Assembly (NCBI RefSeq): GCF_013391475.1
Contig: NZ_JACBAZ010000003.1
Location: forward strand, 186,001 to 250,000
Source: Oceaniferula marina
Lineage (GTDB): Bacteria; Verrucomicrobiota; Verrucomicrobiia; Verrucomicrobiales; Akkermansiaceae
Direction of reading: 5' to 3'
DNA: 64,000 bases
Part shown: one piece after another, positions 1-9,154 of the stretch
Layout: every line of letters starts with the position of its first letter
Position numbering within the stretch: the stretch's first letter is position 1
Program-made: the position numbers and the translations under genes
Notes under the pieces: model-generated
Database searches by the model: none
What the model saw: only the letters and a program-made list of their open reading frames with translations
Told to the model about the DNA's origin: nothing

Positions 1-2676
1 GGCAAGAAATGCCTGCCAAGCTTCAACCGATGTCGAGTTCACATTGAAAGCGCCTTCGCAAACGAGGTGCGAGCTGATTTTTTTATACCCATCCTCGTCC
101 AGCAGTTCCGTCATCAATTCCTGGGCCTGGTCCCCTTGCCGGATCTGCATAAACCGGTAGCGGCTATTGGGTAAAGAAGTGCCATCTTCCAGAGCCTCCT
201 GCAAGACCTGCAGCCTGTCGCGTTGCTGCGGCGAGGCAACAAGCTCCTGATCCTGGGGCGACACACTCGAAAAACACCAGGCATCCCAAAGCGCCTCATT
301 CGCTTTCCAGCACTTGTCATGCAGCAAGCGGGATCCACCATTGTCGGGAGCCGGAGCACTCTCTTCAATCTCACTTGCTCCCAAATAAGGTAAAGCCCAG
401 GAATTTCCGAAGGCATTCGCCACATAAGGGAATGAAACATACGGAACCGGACCATCCGGGTCATTGGGCGACTGCACATGATTCGGGTCGGGCCACGGAT
501 GACCAAGACCGGCATGCTGCAACTGGGCCAAAGAAATCATCGGTTGATATGGAATTTCCTGAATCGGCACATGATTTTGCCCATTCAAAGGTTCCAATGC
601 CCCCCGGCTGGTCCCAAGGTAGCCTTTATTGTCAGCCGTCACCTCAACAAATGGGTAATCGTTGAGACTGTTCACGCGCTGAATGAAAAACTCATATCCA
701 CCGTGGCGCAGGGTCAGCGGATTATTATTACGCACATCCGTGTTCAATTGCCATGGGTCATTGAGGAGATAGTGCTTCACCTTGGCTTTCTCCGATTCAG
801 AAATCGGACTTTCAGACGAGGGCTCGATCCGGTGCTCCGTTCGCATCCTCATGCCCATCAAGGCCAGTGGCTTTTTATTGCCCACCCCGGCAATCTGGCC
901 AGCTGTAAAATTCGCATCGCTGGTCCGCTCCAAATCATTGGTCACCGTATCAAAAGAATCCTTGGTGATGACCCCCTTGAAATATCCATATTCGTTTGGA
1001 TAGCCGTTCGGCCCGGTAAAATAAATGTCAGTGAAGTGATCAAAACCAGCCCACGTAGGCGCCGAGCCATCTTTTTCGATCACCGCCTCAATCTCGTCTC
1101 CGCCGGACACAATCAGCGGGTGCCCCCCATGTCCCAGTTTATAGGAATACAATCCGCCACTCATCTGCCACCCCGGCTCGAGACGAAACAGGTGATTGGG
1201 AGGCTGCGGGCTGTCAGAGTTATCGGAATACACCCGCACCTCACCAGGCATCAACGGAGTATCCAACCTCAGCATCGCATTGTGTAACTGCCAGTGCGTA
1301 CTTTCCGGCATGTCTTGGATAATCCACCACAATGGCTTTTTGCTAGGTGTCCGGTTCCACCGCTGACCTCCAACGTAATAGCTGATACCATACGGAATAT
1401 TCCATAGTTTGAAGTCAATCTGGCTGTCCGAAGGAATCGACATCGGGATGGTATACGGGTTCCACAGCTCCATGATGTTATCGAACACCATATTCACCTG
1501 AAACTTGCCAGGGCCATGCACATCAGGGTCAGCCGGCACACTGTAATGGGAAACCAACCACTGCCATTTGGTAGGAATTGGCAAATGCCGCCGCCAATTC
1601 GCCTTGCCAACATACTCCGACCAGGTATCGCCAGCGGCAAAATGAGGCACCCCGCCGACCCACTTGACCATGCCTCCTTCATCGACCGGCTTGTAGCTCC
1701 GGTAGTATCCATACAAATCGTCCCATGCCGGTCCCCCCTCATAGATTTCCTGCTTGGCAAAGTCCATGGGCAGACCGTCCAACTCGAACAACAAACTGAG
1801 ATCCTTTCGCATCCCTGCCGATTTCGTATCGGTTAACAAGCCAAGGGAGTCCACCGTCACATCATGAAACCGATACTTCGCCGATTCCGGTAAATCCGCA
1901 CCACCATCGCCCAGAAAATCCAAGGTTCCACGGGTCACTCCCCGCAGCACGGTTTCATCCTGAACCAGAGTGTTCATTTCCTCAATCTCCCGCACGGCAA
2001 GCACGGGTGCTGCCACCGATTCGTTGGCACGACTTGCCAACCCCTGGGCATCAGCCTGATACAAATTCACCCTTGCCTTGCTGTTCTCACCCGTGATCCA
2101 CCAGCTGTAGGACCCTTTGCGTTGGCCATTTTCCTCCAGGGCGACTTTGGGCACCCGAACCATCAACTTGGGATCGCCCCCCTGCCCCAAGCTTCCCAAG
2201 CCCACCATTTCCACCGAGTCCGTCGCCAGATCACTTTGAGGAAACTGAAAATCATCGGCATTCGCACCCGATACCAACCACTTCCTGAAACGAGTCGGCC
2301 TGCCGACATCATAACTTGAAGCCACATTGGCCTCCGTCAATTGCTCACCATCTTCCATCCCTTCCCCCCAACTATCCCAGACCCCCAGCAAATGCGGCTG
2401 GGTAATCTCATCCCCCAAAATATCGGCGCGCGCCGTGACCCTGCGGTCCGGCCCGGTCTGCTTCTGCAATTCACCCAAGGCAATCATCAATGCCATCCGG
2501 GCATTGGCCCTGGCGTCCTGCATCGCCTGCCCCTGTTGGGAAGACCTCAATTCCACCGTACTCAGACTCAACATCGCCAGAGCAATCATCACCAGCAGCA
2601 CCATCACACTGATGGTTGCCACCAAAGCAAATCCTTGTCGCCTGCCAATTGCTTGTTTTTGTCTGCGATTTTGCAT
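1..2676 (-). CDS. Verru_Chthon cassette protein A (3' end beyond window)
   Basis: The minus strand is open from an ATG at 2676 to the window edge (892 codons, no stop reached). The N-terminus is a short basic leader, then RRQG|FALVATISVMVLL and a hydrophobic helix (about residues 16-36), as in type IV pilin/pseudopilin precursors cut after Gly15. It then reads ARMALMIALGELQKQ, which I recognise as typical of Verru_Chthon cassette protein A, a large lineage-specific exported protein encoded with smaller pseudopilin-like partners. The rest is a long Trp/Tyr-rich exported region with no motif I know. The Glu normally found five residues after the cleavage point is absent. The start is bounded by an in-frame TAG eight codons upstream. 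No partner genes lie upstream, so the cassette presumably continues past position 1. Family assignment is fairly sure; function (secretion or surface assembly) is not known to me. Confidence 0.85.
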   Translation of the reverse strand, partial: MQNRRQKQAIGRRQGFALVATISVMVLLVMIALAMLSLSTVELRSSQQGQAMQDARANARMALMIALGELQKQTGPDRRVTARADILGDEITQPHLLGVWDSWGEGMEDGEQLTEANVASSYDVGRPTRFRKWLVSGANADDFQFPQSDLATDSVEMVGLGSLGQGGDPKLMVRVPKVALEENGQRKGSYSWWITGENSKARVNLYQADAQGLASRANESVAAPVLAVREIEEMNTLVQDETVLRGVTRGTLDFLGDGGADLPESAKYRFHDVTVDSLGLLTDTKSAGMRKDLSLLFELDGLPMDFAKQEIYEGGPAWDDLYGYYRSYKPVDEGGMVKWVGGVPHFAAGDTWSEYVGKANWRRHLPIPTKWQWLVSHYSVPADPDVHGPGKFQVNMVFDNIMELWNPYTIPMSIPSDSQIDFKLWNIPYGISYYVGGQRWNRTPSKKPLWWIIQDMPESTHWQLHNAMLRLDTPLMPGEVRVYSDNSDSPQPPNHLFRLEPGWQMSGGLYSYKLGHGGHPLIVSGGDEIEAVIEKDGSAPTWAGFDHFTDIYFTGPNGYPNEYGYFKGVITKDSFDTVTNDLERTSDANFTAGQIAGVGNKKPLALMGMRMRTEHRIEPSSESPISESEKAKVKHYLLNDPWQLNTDVRNNNPLTLRHGGYEFFIQRVNSLNDYPFVEVTADNKGYLGTSRGALEPLNGQNHVPIQEIPYQPMISLAQLQHAGLGHPWPDPNHVQSPNDPDGPVPYVSFPYVANAFGNSWALPYLGASEIEESAPAPDNGGSRLLHDKCWKANEALWDAWCFSSVSPQDQELVASPQQRDRLQVLQEALEDGTSLPNSRYRFMQIRQGDQAQELMTELLDEDGYKKISSHLVCEGAFNVNSTSVEAWQAFLA

Positions 2677-3199
2677 CTTGTTCAATCTGTATGATTCCTA
2701 GCCTCCATGTTCACGTTCTCGCCGTCATCTCATCTCTCACAACCATCATTTTTCGACAATTGACAGTCAGAAGCCGGGATCCATTCATCCACTTCCTCTG
2801 ACTGAACAGCGAAAACCTAATCGTTCTTATCATAGATACAGCGAAAAGAGCATCTAGGTAACTCCATTCCTTGTTCTCACGTTTCATTGCTTTTTTTTTG
2901 ATGATTCACGACAAGGATCGAATTCCACCTCATCATTGAAGTCTGAGTATACCCCTTCCCATACGACCATACAATTTATATTCAAATGTAACCGCAGGGT
3001 ACAAGACACATCCAAGCCTTACAGCCACCTGTTCCACAGCTAACCACCCCAAACTAGTAACCTAAGTAGACAGGTTGATTATTGAAATCCTTCGATTAAG
3101 ATCACGTAGTTTCATCAGCCAGCATTGAGGCCCGACAGCTCAACTGCGCCTTCCTCATTTACCATAGCTATTTCATACTCATTTCAATCTCACCACATC
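2677..3199. other. Intergenic region between divergent genes, no gene seen
   Basis: About 520 bases separate the cassette gene (minus) and the metallopeptidase gene (plus). It is more AT-rich than the flanks, with short T runs, and must hold both promoters. I see no convincing -35/-10 pair, RNA gene or repeat. The reading frame of the right-hand gene extends back to a TTG at 3125, but the residues before 3200 are not signal-peptide-like, so I leave them out of the gene. Confidence 0.5.
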
Positions 3200-4354
3200 A
3201 TGCATTCGTCCACACCCCTACTTTCCGCCAGCCTCATCCCCGTTCTTGCCAGCTGCTTTTCACTCACCGCCAACGCTGCTGAAACCGATGCGTCAGCGAG
3301 CACGCCATCGTCCGGTCAAAATGAAATTCAGGAAACCCAATTCCAAGAGAGATACACCATTAGCACGCCACTTCCCACTTGGAAAAACCACAAGCCCCGA
3401 CTCTGTTTGGACGGCAATGCCGAGACCCATTACTGGTCTTCCCGCCCGATGAAAAAAGACGAAACGTTCACCGTCACCCTCGCCAAGCCGGTCAAGGGCC
3501 TCACTCTCACCGTCAAAACTGGCAAAGAGGACGGCAAAGATATACTCAAGAATGGCGTGCTCGAGATGAGTCAGGACGGAACATCTTGGAAACCCGCTGG
3601 AAAATTCTTCAAGGGCAAAGCTGAAACCACACTCACCCGGGCGACCAAAGCCATCCGCTTGCGAGCCACCAAGGACCAAAACGCATGGCTTGCCATCCAG
3701 AGCATCACCCTGGGAGATCACGAGCGAACCCAACTATCCACCACCCGAAACGTCAAAATCGGGGAACAAAACCTCGATTTAACCATCACCGTCGAAACCG
3801 AAGGGTTTGAAGACCTGAAACCCCGGGTCGAGGAAATGACCAACCTTTACTTCAGCAGTTGGCAGAAAATTGCCAAAGCTCTCAGCGCCCCGATCGACCG
3901 CACCCCCACCCACCTGTTTCTGAGCTTTCGTGACGACATCAATTTCCCGGCCTATGTGCTCGGAACCAGCATGGTGCTCAAGGGAGACCATCTACGTAAC
4001 AACCCGGAAGATACCTTCGGTGTGTTCACCCACGAACTCTGCCACTTTGTTCAGAATTACCCGGGAGGTGCCCCCGCTTGGTTCGTCGAAGGAACGGCTG
4101 ACTACATCCGTTACAAAGCCTACCCCGACTCCCTCTGGGCCAAGAAAAACAAGAAGCGCACGGACAAATCCAAGCCGCTCGGCCAGTACTGGAACTCCAC
4201 GGCCTTCCTGTTGTGGATTGAAAAAGAACACAAACCCGGCGCCGTCGCCATCGTTTCCCGAGCCTGCAAAGAAGGGAAATACAACGATAAGATTTGGATG
4301 GAACTCACCGGCCATACGCTCGACCAACTCGTCAAGGCCTACGGCAAATCCTAA
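3200..4354 (+). CDS. Secreted basic secretory protein family metallopeptidase with discoidin-like domain
   Basis: A 384-residue protein from ATG 3200, chosen because it begins a clear signal peptide ending near ANA-AET. Residues about 45-170 resemble an F5/8 type C (discoidin) carbohydrate-binding sandwich (LDGNAETHYWSS near its start). The C-terminal half holds the zinc motif HELCH (H278, E279, H282) followed by AWFVEGTADY, the arrangement of the basic secretory protein peptidases (PF04450). His278 and His282 would bind zinc and Glu279 would be the base. The protein is probably exported and may act on glycoproteins or polysaccharide-bound proteins, but the substrate is unknown. The next gene starts 59 bases later on the same strand, so co-transcription is possible though functions do not obviously match. 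Confidence 0.8.
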   Translation: MHSSTPLLSASLIPVLASCFSLTANAAETDASASTPSSGQNEIQETQFQERYTISTPLPTWKNHKPRLCLDGNAETHYWSSRPMKKDETFTVTLAKPVKGLTLTVKTGKEDGKDILKNGVLEMSQDGTSWKPAGKFFKGKAETTLTRATKAIRLRATKDQNAWLAIQSITLGDHERTQLSTTRNVKIGEQNLDLTITVETEGFEDLKPRVEEMTNLYFSSWQKIAKALSAPIDRTPTHLFLSFRDDINFPAYVLGTSMVLKGDHLRNNPEDTFGVFTHELCHFVQNYPGGAPAWFVEGTADYIRYKAYPDSLWAKKNKKRTDKSKPLGQYWNSTAFLLWIEKEHKPGAVAIVSRACKEGKYNDKIWMELTGHTLDQLVKAYGKS

Positions 4355-4413
4355 ACCCTCAGCAGAACCCAATAAGCACTCGAGAGAACCATCCTGACGC
4401 TTCCCTTGCCACC

Positions 4414-6522
4414 ATGCCTTTCCCAACAACCTCCGCGGCTTCGTTGATTTGCCGTTGCCTGCAACTGGCAACCGCCGTGCTGCTGCTCGGAGCCTGCTCG
4501 GAATCCGATGAGCCCCCGAGCCATCGCCTGGATCTCAAATCCTTCACCCCGATCTACAACCAGTACATCCAACGCTGGCTGGCTGAAGAACACCAAAGAA
4601 TCAGCAAGCAAATCCAAGAATTGGAGCGCTCGGGCAAAGCTCAACAACCCATCGATTCCAAGCTCCTCCAATCCCGCCGCGAGATGGAACGCATCACCTA
4701 CCGGCAATCGCTGGGTGATTACTTCCAGTTCAAACAAATCGACGACCTACCCGAAGACTTGGTCTGGGAAGACGGCATGGACCAACCTGAAATCGGAGAC
4801 CCGCGGGCAAAAAAAGGAGGCGTCTTTCGCTACTACATCACTGAGTTCCCCCCCACGGTTCGTCCCTTCGGCAAGGAATCCAACAACAGCTTCCGAGGCC
4901 GGCTTTACGATGAACTGGAAATACACCTCACCGGCGTTCATCCGCTCACCGGAAAACCCATTCCCGGAATCGCCAAACGATGGGCGATCAGCCACGATCA
5001 ACGCACCGTCTACTACGAACTTGACCCCGAAGCCCGATACAACAACGGCAACCCGATCAAGGCCAGCGACTACATGACCGGCATCTACATCCGGGTCTCC
5101 GACAACGTCGCGTCCCCCTTCGAAAAACAATACTACCGCGAACAATTCGCCCAAATCACCAGCTTCGGAGAGTCCCATCTCGCCGTTACCCTGCCGGAAC
5201 CGAAGCCCATGATGACCTATCACACGCGGCTGTCCCCGGCCGACCCCGACTTCTATCAAAACTACGGGCCGGACTTCGCTGAGCGCTATCAATGGAAGGT
5301 CGCCCCCCATAGTGGAGCCTATTTCGTCCAAGACAAAGACATCCGTAAAGGAGTCTCAATCAAACTCACCCGCAACCCGGACTGGTGGGCCAAAGACCAC
5401 AAGTACTACCGCCACCTCTACAACCCGGATCAAATCATCTACACCACCATCCGGGACGCATCCAAAGCCTTCGAACTCTTCCGAGCCGGAGAACTCGACG
5501 CCTTCCAGCTCAACGAACCCAAACTCTGGTACGAAAAATCAGAAATTGATCCGGTGTTCAACGGCTACATCGAACGCTACATGTTCTACACCCAGTTCCC
5601 GCGCTCCCCCAGAGGGATGTACTACAACCTCGACCGACCTCTACTCCAGGACCTCAACATCCGACTCGGCATCAACCATGCACTGCATTGGCAAAAAGTC
5701 ATCGATATCATCTATCGTGGCGATTACGCCCGACTGCAACAATTCAGCGAAGGCTTCAACGAGATCACCCGTTCCGACATCCGGGCCCGACCCTTTTCGG
5801 TCATTGAGGCCCGGCGTCATTTTCATGCCGCCGGTTTCTCCGAAGAGTCCCCGGATGGCATCCTCCGCCGCCCCAACGGGCAACGGCTCGCATTCGACAT
5901 TACCTACCCGACATCGGGAAATTACAACCGCATCATCGCCATCCTGAAAGAAGAAGCCAGAAAGGCGGGGCTGGAACTCAGGGCCGATGGACAGGAACCC
6001 ACCGTTTCCTACAAAAAAGTCATGAAAAAAGAACACGACATGACCTTCTGGGGATGGGGGTGCCGTCCGCCATTTCCCTCCTACCACCAATTCTTCCACT
6101 CATCCAATGCCTACTCGGACAATGGTGAAGTGAAACCTCAAACTAACAACATCAACAGCTTCAGCAATGAACAGATGGATGTCCTCTGCGAGCAAATCCG
6201 CAACGCCCGCACACGGGAAGAAGTCAAATCCACCTCACACGCCATCCAACAACTGATCCACGACGAAGCCATTTTCTCTCCCGCCTGGGTTGCCAATTTC
6301 GTTAGAATCGGCTCCTGGCGCTGGGTTCGCTGGCCAAATACCAAAGCAACCCCCTTCAACAATCCCGTCATCTCAGACCCACTCGAAAGCTACGTGTTCT
6401 GGATCGACCAAGACATTCAGAAGCAAACCCAACAAGCGGTCCAACAAGGGAAACCATTTCCCGAAGTTCAACGTATCATCGATCAATTCAAAGAAGGCAT
6501 CCCCGATCAACCCAAACCCTGA
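4414..6522 (+). CDS. Lipoprotein extracellular solute-binding protein, family 5 (oligopeptide/dipeptide type)
   Basis: A 702-residue protein. ATG 4414 is preferred to the longer frame because it gives a signal peptide with lipobox LLGAC (lipidated Cys28). The body reads like the SBP_bac_5 (DppA/OppA) fold: a GGVFRYY entry strand near residue 130, NNGNPIKASDYMTG, a long middle lobe, and a C-terminal segment with WGWGC and aromatic-rich loops. Residues about 35-125 before the domain are charged and helical, an extension not usual in DppA. Binding proteins of this family deliver peptides, nickel or sugars to ABC permeases, but no permease or ATPase gene is nearby, so it is an orphan. A regulator follows after 105 bases on the same strand and may control it. 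The ligand cannot be told from the sequence. Confidence 0.85.
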   Translation: MPFPTTSAASLICRCLQLATAVLLLGACSESDEPPSHRLDLKSFTPIYNQYIQRWLAEEHQRISKQIQELERSGKAQQPIDSKLLQSRREMERITYRQSLGDYFQFKQIDDLPEDLVWEDGMDQPEIGDPRAKKGGVFRYYITEFPPTVRPFGKESNNSFRGRLYDELEIHLTGVHPLTGKPIPGIAKRWAISHDQRTVYYELDPEARYNNGNPIKASDYMTGIYIRVSDNVASPFEKQYYREQFAQITSFGESHLAVTLPEPKPMMTYHTRLSPADPDFYQNYGPDFAERYQWKVAPHSGAYFVQDKDIRKGVSIKLTRNPDWWAKDHKYYRHLYNPDQIIYTTIRDASKAFELFRAGELDAFQLNEPKLWYEKSEIDPVFNGYIERYMFYTQFPRSPRGMYYNLDRPLLQDLNIRLGINHALHWQKVIDIIYRGDYARLQQFSEGFNEITRSDIRARPFSVIEARRHFHAAGFSEESPDGILRRPNGQRLAFDITYPTSGNYNRIIAILKEEARKAGLELRADGQEPTVSYKKVMKKEHDMTFWGWGCRPPFPSYHQFFHSSNAYSDNGEVKPQTNNINSFSNEQMDVLCEQIRNARTREEVKSTSHAIQQLIHDEAIFSPAWVANFVRIGSWRWVRWPNTKATPFNNPVISDPLESYVFWIDQDIQKQTQQAVQQGKPFPEVQRIIDQFKEGIPDQPKP

Positions 6523-6627
6523 CCTCGATCAATAAAAACCCTGACCTCATCACACCGGGCGCTTTTCCTCCTTTTCTCTTTGTCGAATCCAGCTAACTTT
6601 ATCCCTGATATCTACTCTGAATCCTCT

Positions 6628-7698
6628 ATGAAAACACCTCAAAAAATAAGCTTGGTCACCCAAACCGCCAACATCCTGAGGGATCAGATCGCCACCGGAA
6701 AAATCCTGCACATGCTCCCCGGCGAAAATAAAATGTCGGAAGACCTCCAGGTCTCCAGAAAAACCCTGCGCGCCGCCCTGCTCATCCTCACCAGCGAAGA
6801 AATCATCTCAGAACCCACTCCAGGAGCCCGCCGACGCATCCTCAGTAAACCACAAAAAGTTAATCAACAACGCAGCGTCGGTATTCTCCTGCCCCGCCCG
6901 CTGGACGAATTACACGCATCCTCTCAGGACCTCTTCCGCGCCTTACGCAAAAACCTGAACCGGCTCGGAGTCTCCATCCACTACCACGACTATCCGTTCC
7001 TCACCACTCGCCAAAACCCGAACCAAATCAAAGGCATCTTCAAATCCCACCATGCGGATGTCTGGGTGGTCCTCGAAATCACGACCACCATCGTTGAAAT
7101 CGCCGAAGAACTGAACATTCCCGTTGTTGCCTGCGGCGGCCGGACCCATAACAAATTTCACAACGTCGCCTACGATGCCGTCTCAGCGTTGGAGCACGCC
7201 TTCCACAACCTGATCAATCACGGCCACCAACGCATCTGTTACCCAAGTGACAAACAAGGATCAAGTATTCCCAGTCTGGCAAGCATCCTCGAACAGCAAG
7301 GCATCGAAGTCATCCCGGAACTCCACTTCCCGGCCTGTGATCAGTCCACCACCGACTTCGTCTGCATGCTGGAGCGGCTCTTCAAACGTCCCAATCCACC
7401 GACAGCCTTCATCACCGGCGGACCACGCAACCTGATCACCTTGATCACTTGGCTCGCCAAACAAAAACTCTGTGTGCCTGAAGATGTCTCCATCCTGCAT
7501 ATCGGTTCCGACCCCATGATCAGCCCCATCATCCCGAAGATCAGCTACTACAGCACCTCCTACGCACCACTCGCCAAACAACTCGGCCGGATTATTTCAG
7601 CCCTGCTCGAGAACCCAAACGCCAAGCTCGAACAAAAAACCTTCTTTATGGACTACATCCCCGGCGCCAGCCTGGCCCCACCCCAATCACAGCCATGA
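6628..7698 (+). CDS. GntR-type HTH regulator with LacI-like sugar-binding domain
   Basis: A 356-residue protein from ATG 6628; an in-frame TTG at 6580 is less likely. Residues 5-70 form a GntR-type winged helix (ILRDQIATGKIL, then VSRKTLRAALLILTSEEII). Residues about 75-350 look like a periplasmic-binding-protein-like effector domain of the LacI/GalR type (VGILLPRP, HHADVWVV, PPTAFITGG, VPEDVSILHIG). This GntR-plus-Peripla_BP_3 design is common in Verrucomicrobia and Planctomycetes and usually senses sugars, so repression or activation of carbohydrate genes is inferred. The immediate upstream neighbour is the orphan solute-binding lipoprotein. The stop codon lies inside a 16-bp direct repeat that recurs at 7903-7918 and flanks a dispersed repeat, so an element has settled exactly at the 3' end of this gene. 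Confidence 0.85.
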   Translation: MKTPQKISLVTQTANILRDQIATGKILHMLPGENKMSEDLQVSRKTLRAALLILTSEEIISEPTPGARRRILSKPQKVNQQRSVGILLPRPLDELHASSQDLFRALRKNLNRLGVSIHYHDYPFLTTRQNPNQIKGIFKSHHADVWVVLEITTTIVEIAEELNIPVVACGGRTHNKFHNVAYDAVSALEHAFHNLINHGHQRICYPSDKQGSSIPSLASILEQQGIEVIPELHFPACDQSTTDFVCMLERLFKRPNPPTAFITGGPRNLITLITWLAKQKLCVPEDVSILHIGSDPMISPIIPKISYYSTSYAPLAKQLGRIISALLENPNAKLEQKTFFMDYIPGASLAPPQSQP

Positions 7699-7918
7699 CC
7701 CGAGAACCAAGGCGAATACACTAGGGGCTAACAGCCTGCGGCGCTGACAGGATTCACATGATTGAAGAGGATCTACAGAATTCTTTTAAGAAGTAAGCGA
7801 TAAGTTTTGGGCACACCTTGATCTTTGAGAATTAAAAATCCTGACCATCCTGTCAGCGCCGCAGGCATCACCGATGATCATCTCCCTAATGTAGGAGGCA
7901 TGCATGACCCGAGAACCA
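7694..7918. repeat. Dispersed repeat with long internal inverted repeat (uninterrupted copy)
   Basis: The sequence CATGACCCGAGAACCA occurs at 7694-7709 and again at 7903-7918. Between them CCTGCGGCGCTGACAGGAT (7735-7753) is repeated as its exact reverse complement at 7847-7865. A second copy in the opposite orientation lies at about 60757-61170, with high identity over the arms and the intervening AT-rich part, but interrupted by a 201-bp element at the point equivalent to 7773-7775. No ORF is present. The nature of the repeat is unknown; it could be a miniature mobile element or a structured RNA cassette. Confidence 0.75.
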
Positions 7919-7967
7919 CGCTTTTTGACTTGTGCTCTCTGACTCAGCCTATCAGGATGAGCCAATC

Positions 7968-8942
7968 ATGATCAGAAAACGACCCGTCCGCCTCCTGGCA
8001 GCCCTCACCCTGGCTGCAGCAGCCAGCCTGAGCGTCAACTCCTGCGCCCCGTCCACCTCCACCCAAAGCAAACTTGCCCCGGGACAATACGAATGGCACC
8101 CGGAACGATCACCCAAAGGCCCCGTCCTGATGGTGGTCAGTATCGATGACCAAATGACCTACGTTTACCGCAACGGCGTGCAAATCGCACGTTCCACGGT
8201 CAGCACCGGCCGCCCGGGCAAAGAAACGCCCACCGGCGTGTTCACCGTCCTGCAACGTAAGGTCGAACACGAATCCAGTATCTACAAAGGAGCCCAGATG
8301 CCCTACATGCAGCGCCTGACCTGGAGCGGCATCGCCATGCACGCCGGCGACCTGCCAGGTTACCCCGCCTCCGGAGGCTGCATCCGTCTTCCCTATGCAT
8401 TCTCGCAAAAACTTTACGGTATCATGCACAACGGAGCCACCGTTGCCATCACCAAGAAAAACGCCCAACCTTCCCAGTCCAGCCGCCCAGCCGGCATCCT
8501 GCTCGCCAGCAAAGGGGCCAGCAGCGAACGCGCCATCCCCAATCCCTCGGGTGAGATTGTCTGGAACCCCGGCAAAAGCCGCAGTGGCCCATTTTCCATC
8601 CTCATCAGTTACGCCGACCAGACCGTCTATGTCTGGAGAAATGGTGTTCAAATCGGCCAATCCCCGATCGCGATCCGTCCGGGTGCCCGCCCACCTGAAG
8701 GTGTTTTCATGATGCTCGAAAACAAAGACTCCAGCGGTCTGCCTGCCTGGAGCGCCCTCAGCCTAAGCGGAGGATCCAGTCGAGGCAACGCCGTTGCCGC
8801 CATGCGCTCGGACCTCCGTATGCCCGATGAGTTTGCCCGCAAAATTCGCCCACTGGTCACCCCGGGAACCATCCTCGTTTCCACCAGCAAATCGAGCAAC
8901 AAGAGCACCCGCTCAAACCGCAACTTCGATATTATTCGTTAA
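7968..8942 (+). CDS. L,D-transpeptidase (YkuD) with a second, catalytically dead YkuD-like domain
   Basis: A 324-residue exported protein; ATG 7968 follows an AGGATGAG ribosome site and begins a signal peptide ending near SVNSC, possibly a lipoprotein. The first YkuD domain (about residues 50-165) has the Ser-Thr-Gly-Arg-Pro turn, His125 in MHAGD and the nucleophile Cys138 in SGGCIR, the family's HxGxxx..S(H/G)GC arrangement. Such enzymes form 3-3 crosslinks in peptidoglycan or attach proteins to it. The second half (about 185-320) repeats the opening strands (VWRNGVQIGQS parallels VYRNGVQIARS, and PPEGVF parallels PTGVF), but its catalytic segment has no Cys or His. It is therefore an internal duplication with one dead copy, perhaps for substrate or wall binding. 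A hairpin and terminator follow. Confidence 0.9.
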   Translation: MIRKRPVRLLAALTLAAAASLSVNSCAPSTSTQSKLAPGQYEWHPERSPKGPVLMVVSIDDQMTYVYRNGVQIARSTVSTGRPGKETPTGVFTVLQRKVEHESSIYKGAQMPYMQRLTWSGIAMHAGDLPGYPASGGCIRLPYAFSQKLYGIMHNGATVAITKKNAQPSQSSRPAGILLASKGASSERAIPNPSGEIVWNPGKSRSGPFSILISYADQTVYVWRNGVQIGQSPIAIRPGARPPEGVFMMLENKDSSGLPAWSALSLSGGSSRGNAVAAMRSDLRMPDEFARKIRPLVTPGTILVSTSKSSNKSTRSNRNFDIIR

Positions 8943-9048
8943 CCACTCAAGCTTGCCCCTTTTCATCAAGTGGCGGGTACCCCGCCACGGCTACTGCGAA
9001 GAGCCCTTGGCTCGAGCAGCATGACTCTCGTCCTCACCCCTCTCGGTC

Positions 9049-9070
9049 TCACCGGGCGGGGTGATTTTTT
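9049..9070 (+). terminator. Rho-independent terminator after the L,D-transpeptidase gene
   Basis: TCACC (9049-9053) pairs with GGTGA (9060-9064), followed by six Ts. A separate GC-rich hairpin, GTGGCGGG/CCCGCCAC, lies upstream at 8970-8988. Confidence 0.6.
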
Positions 9071-9154
9071 GAAAAAAATGACCCCACGCTGCTAAGAATC
9101 TCGAAATCCGGCTGTGATCAGGTAGACTGTATCCTTCTGTCATCATATCGATTC

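Noticed and set aside
478-1287. Plus-strand frame of 269 residues
   Set aside because: It lies antisense to the open cassette protein A gene, which has the family-specific sequence; the composition of this frame is that of a shadow.
8970-8988. GC-rich palindrome after the L,D-transpeptidase as a REP unit
   Set aside because: It is not preceded by GTAG and has no second copy in the window.
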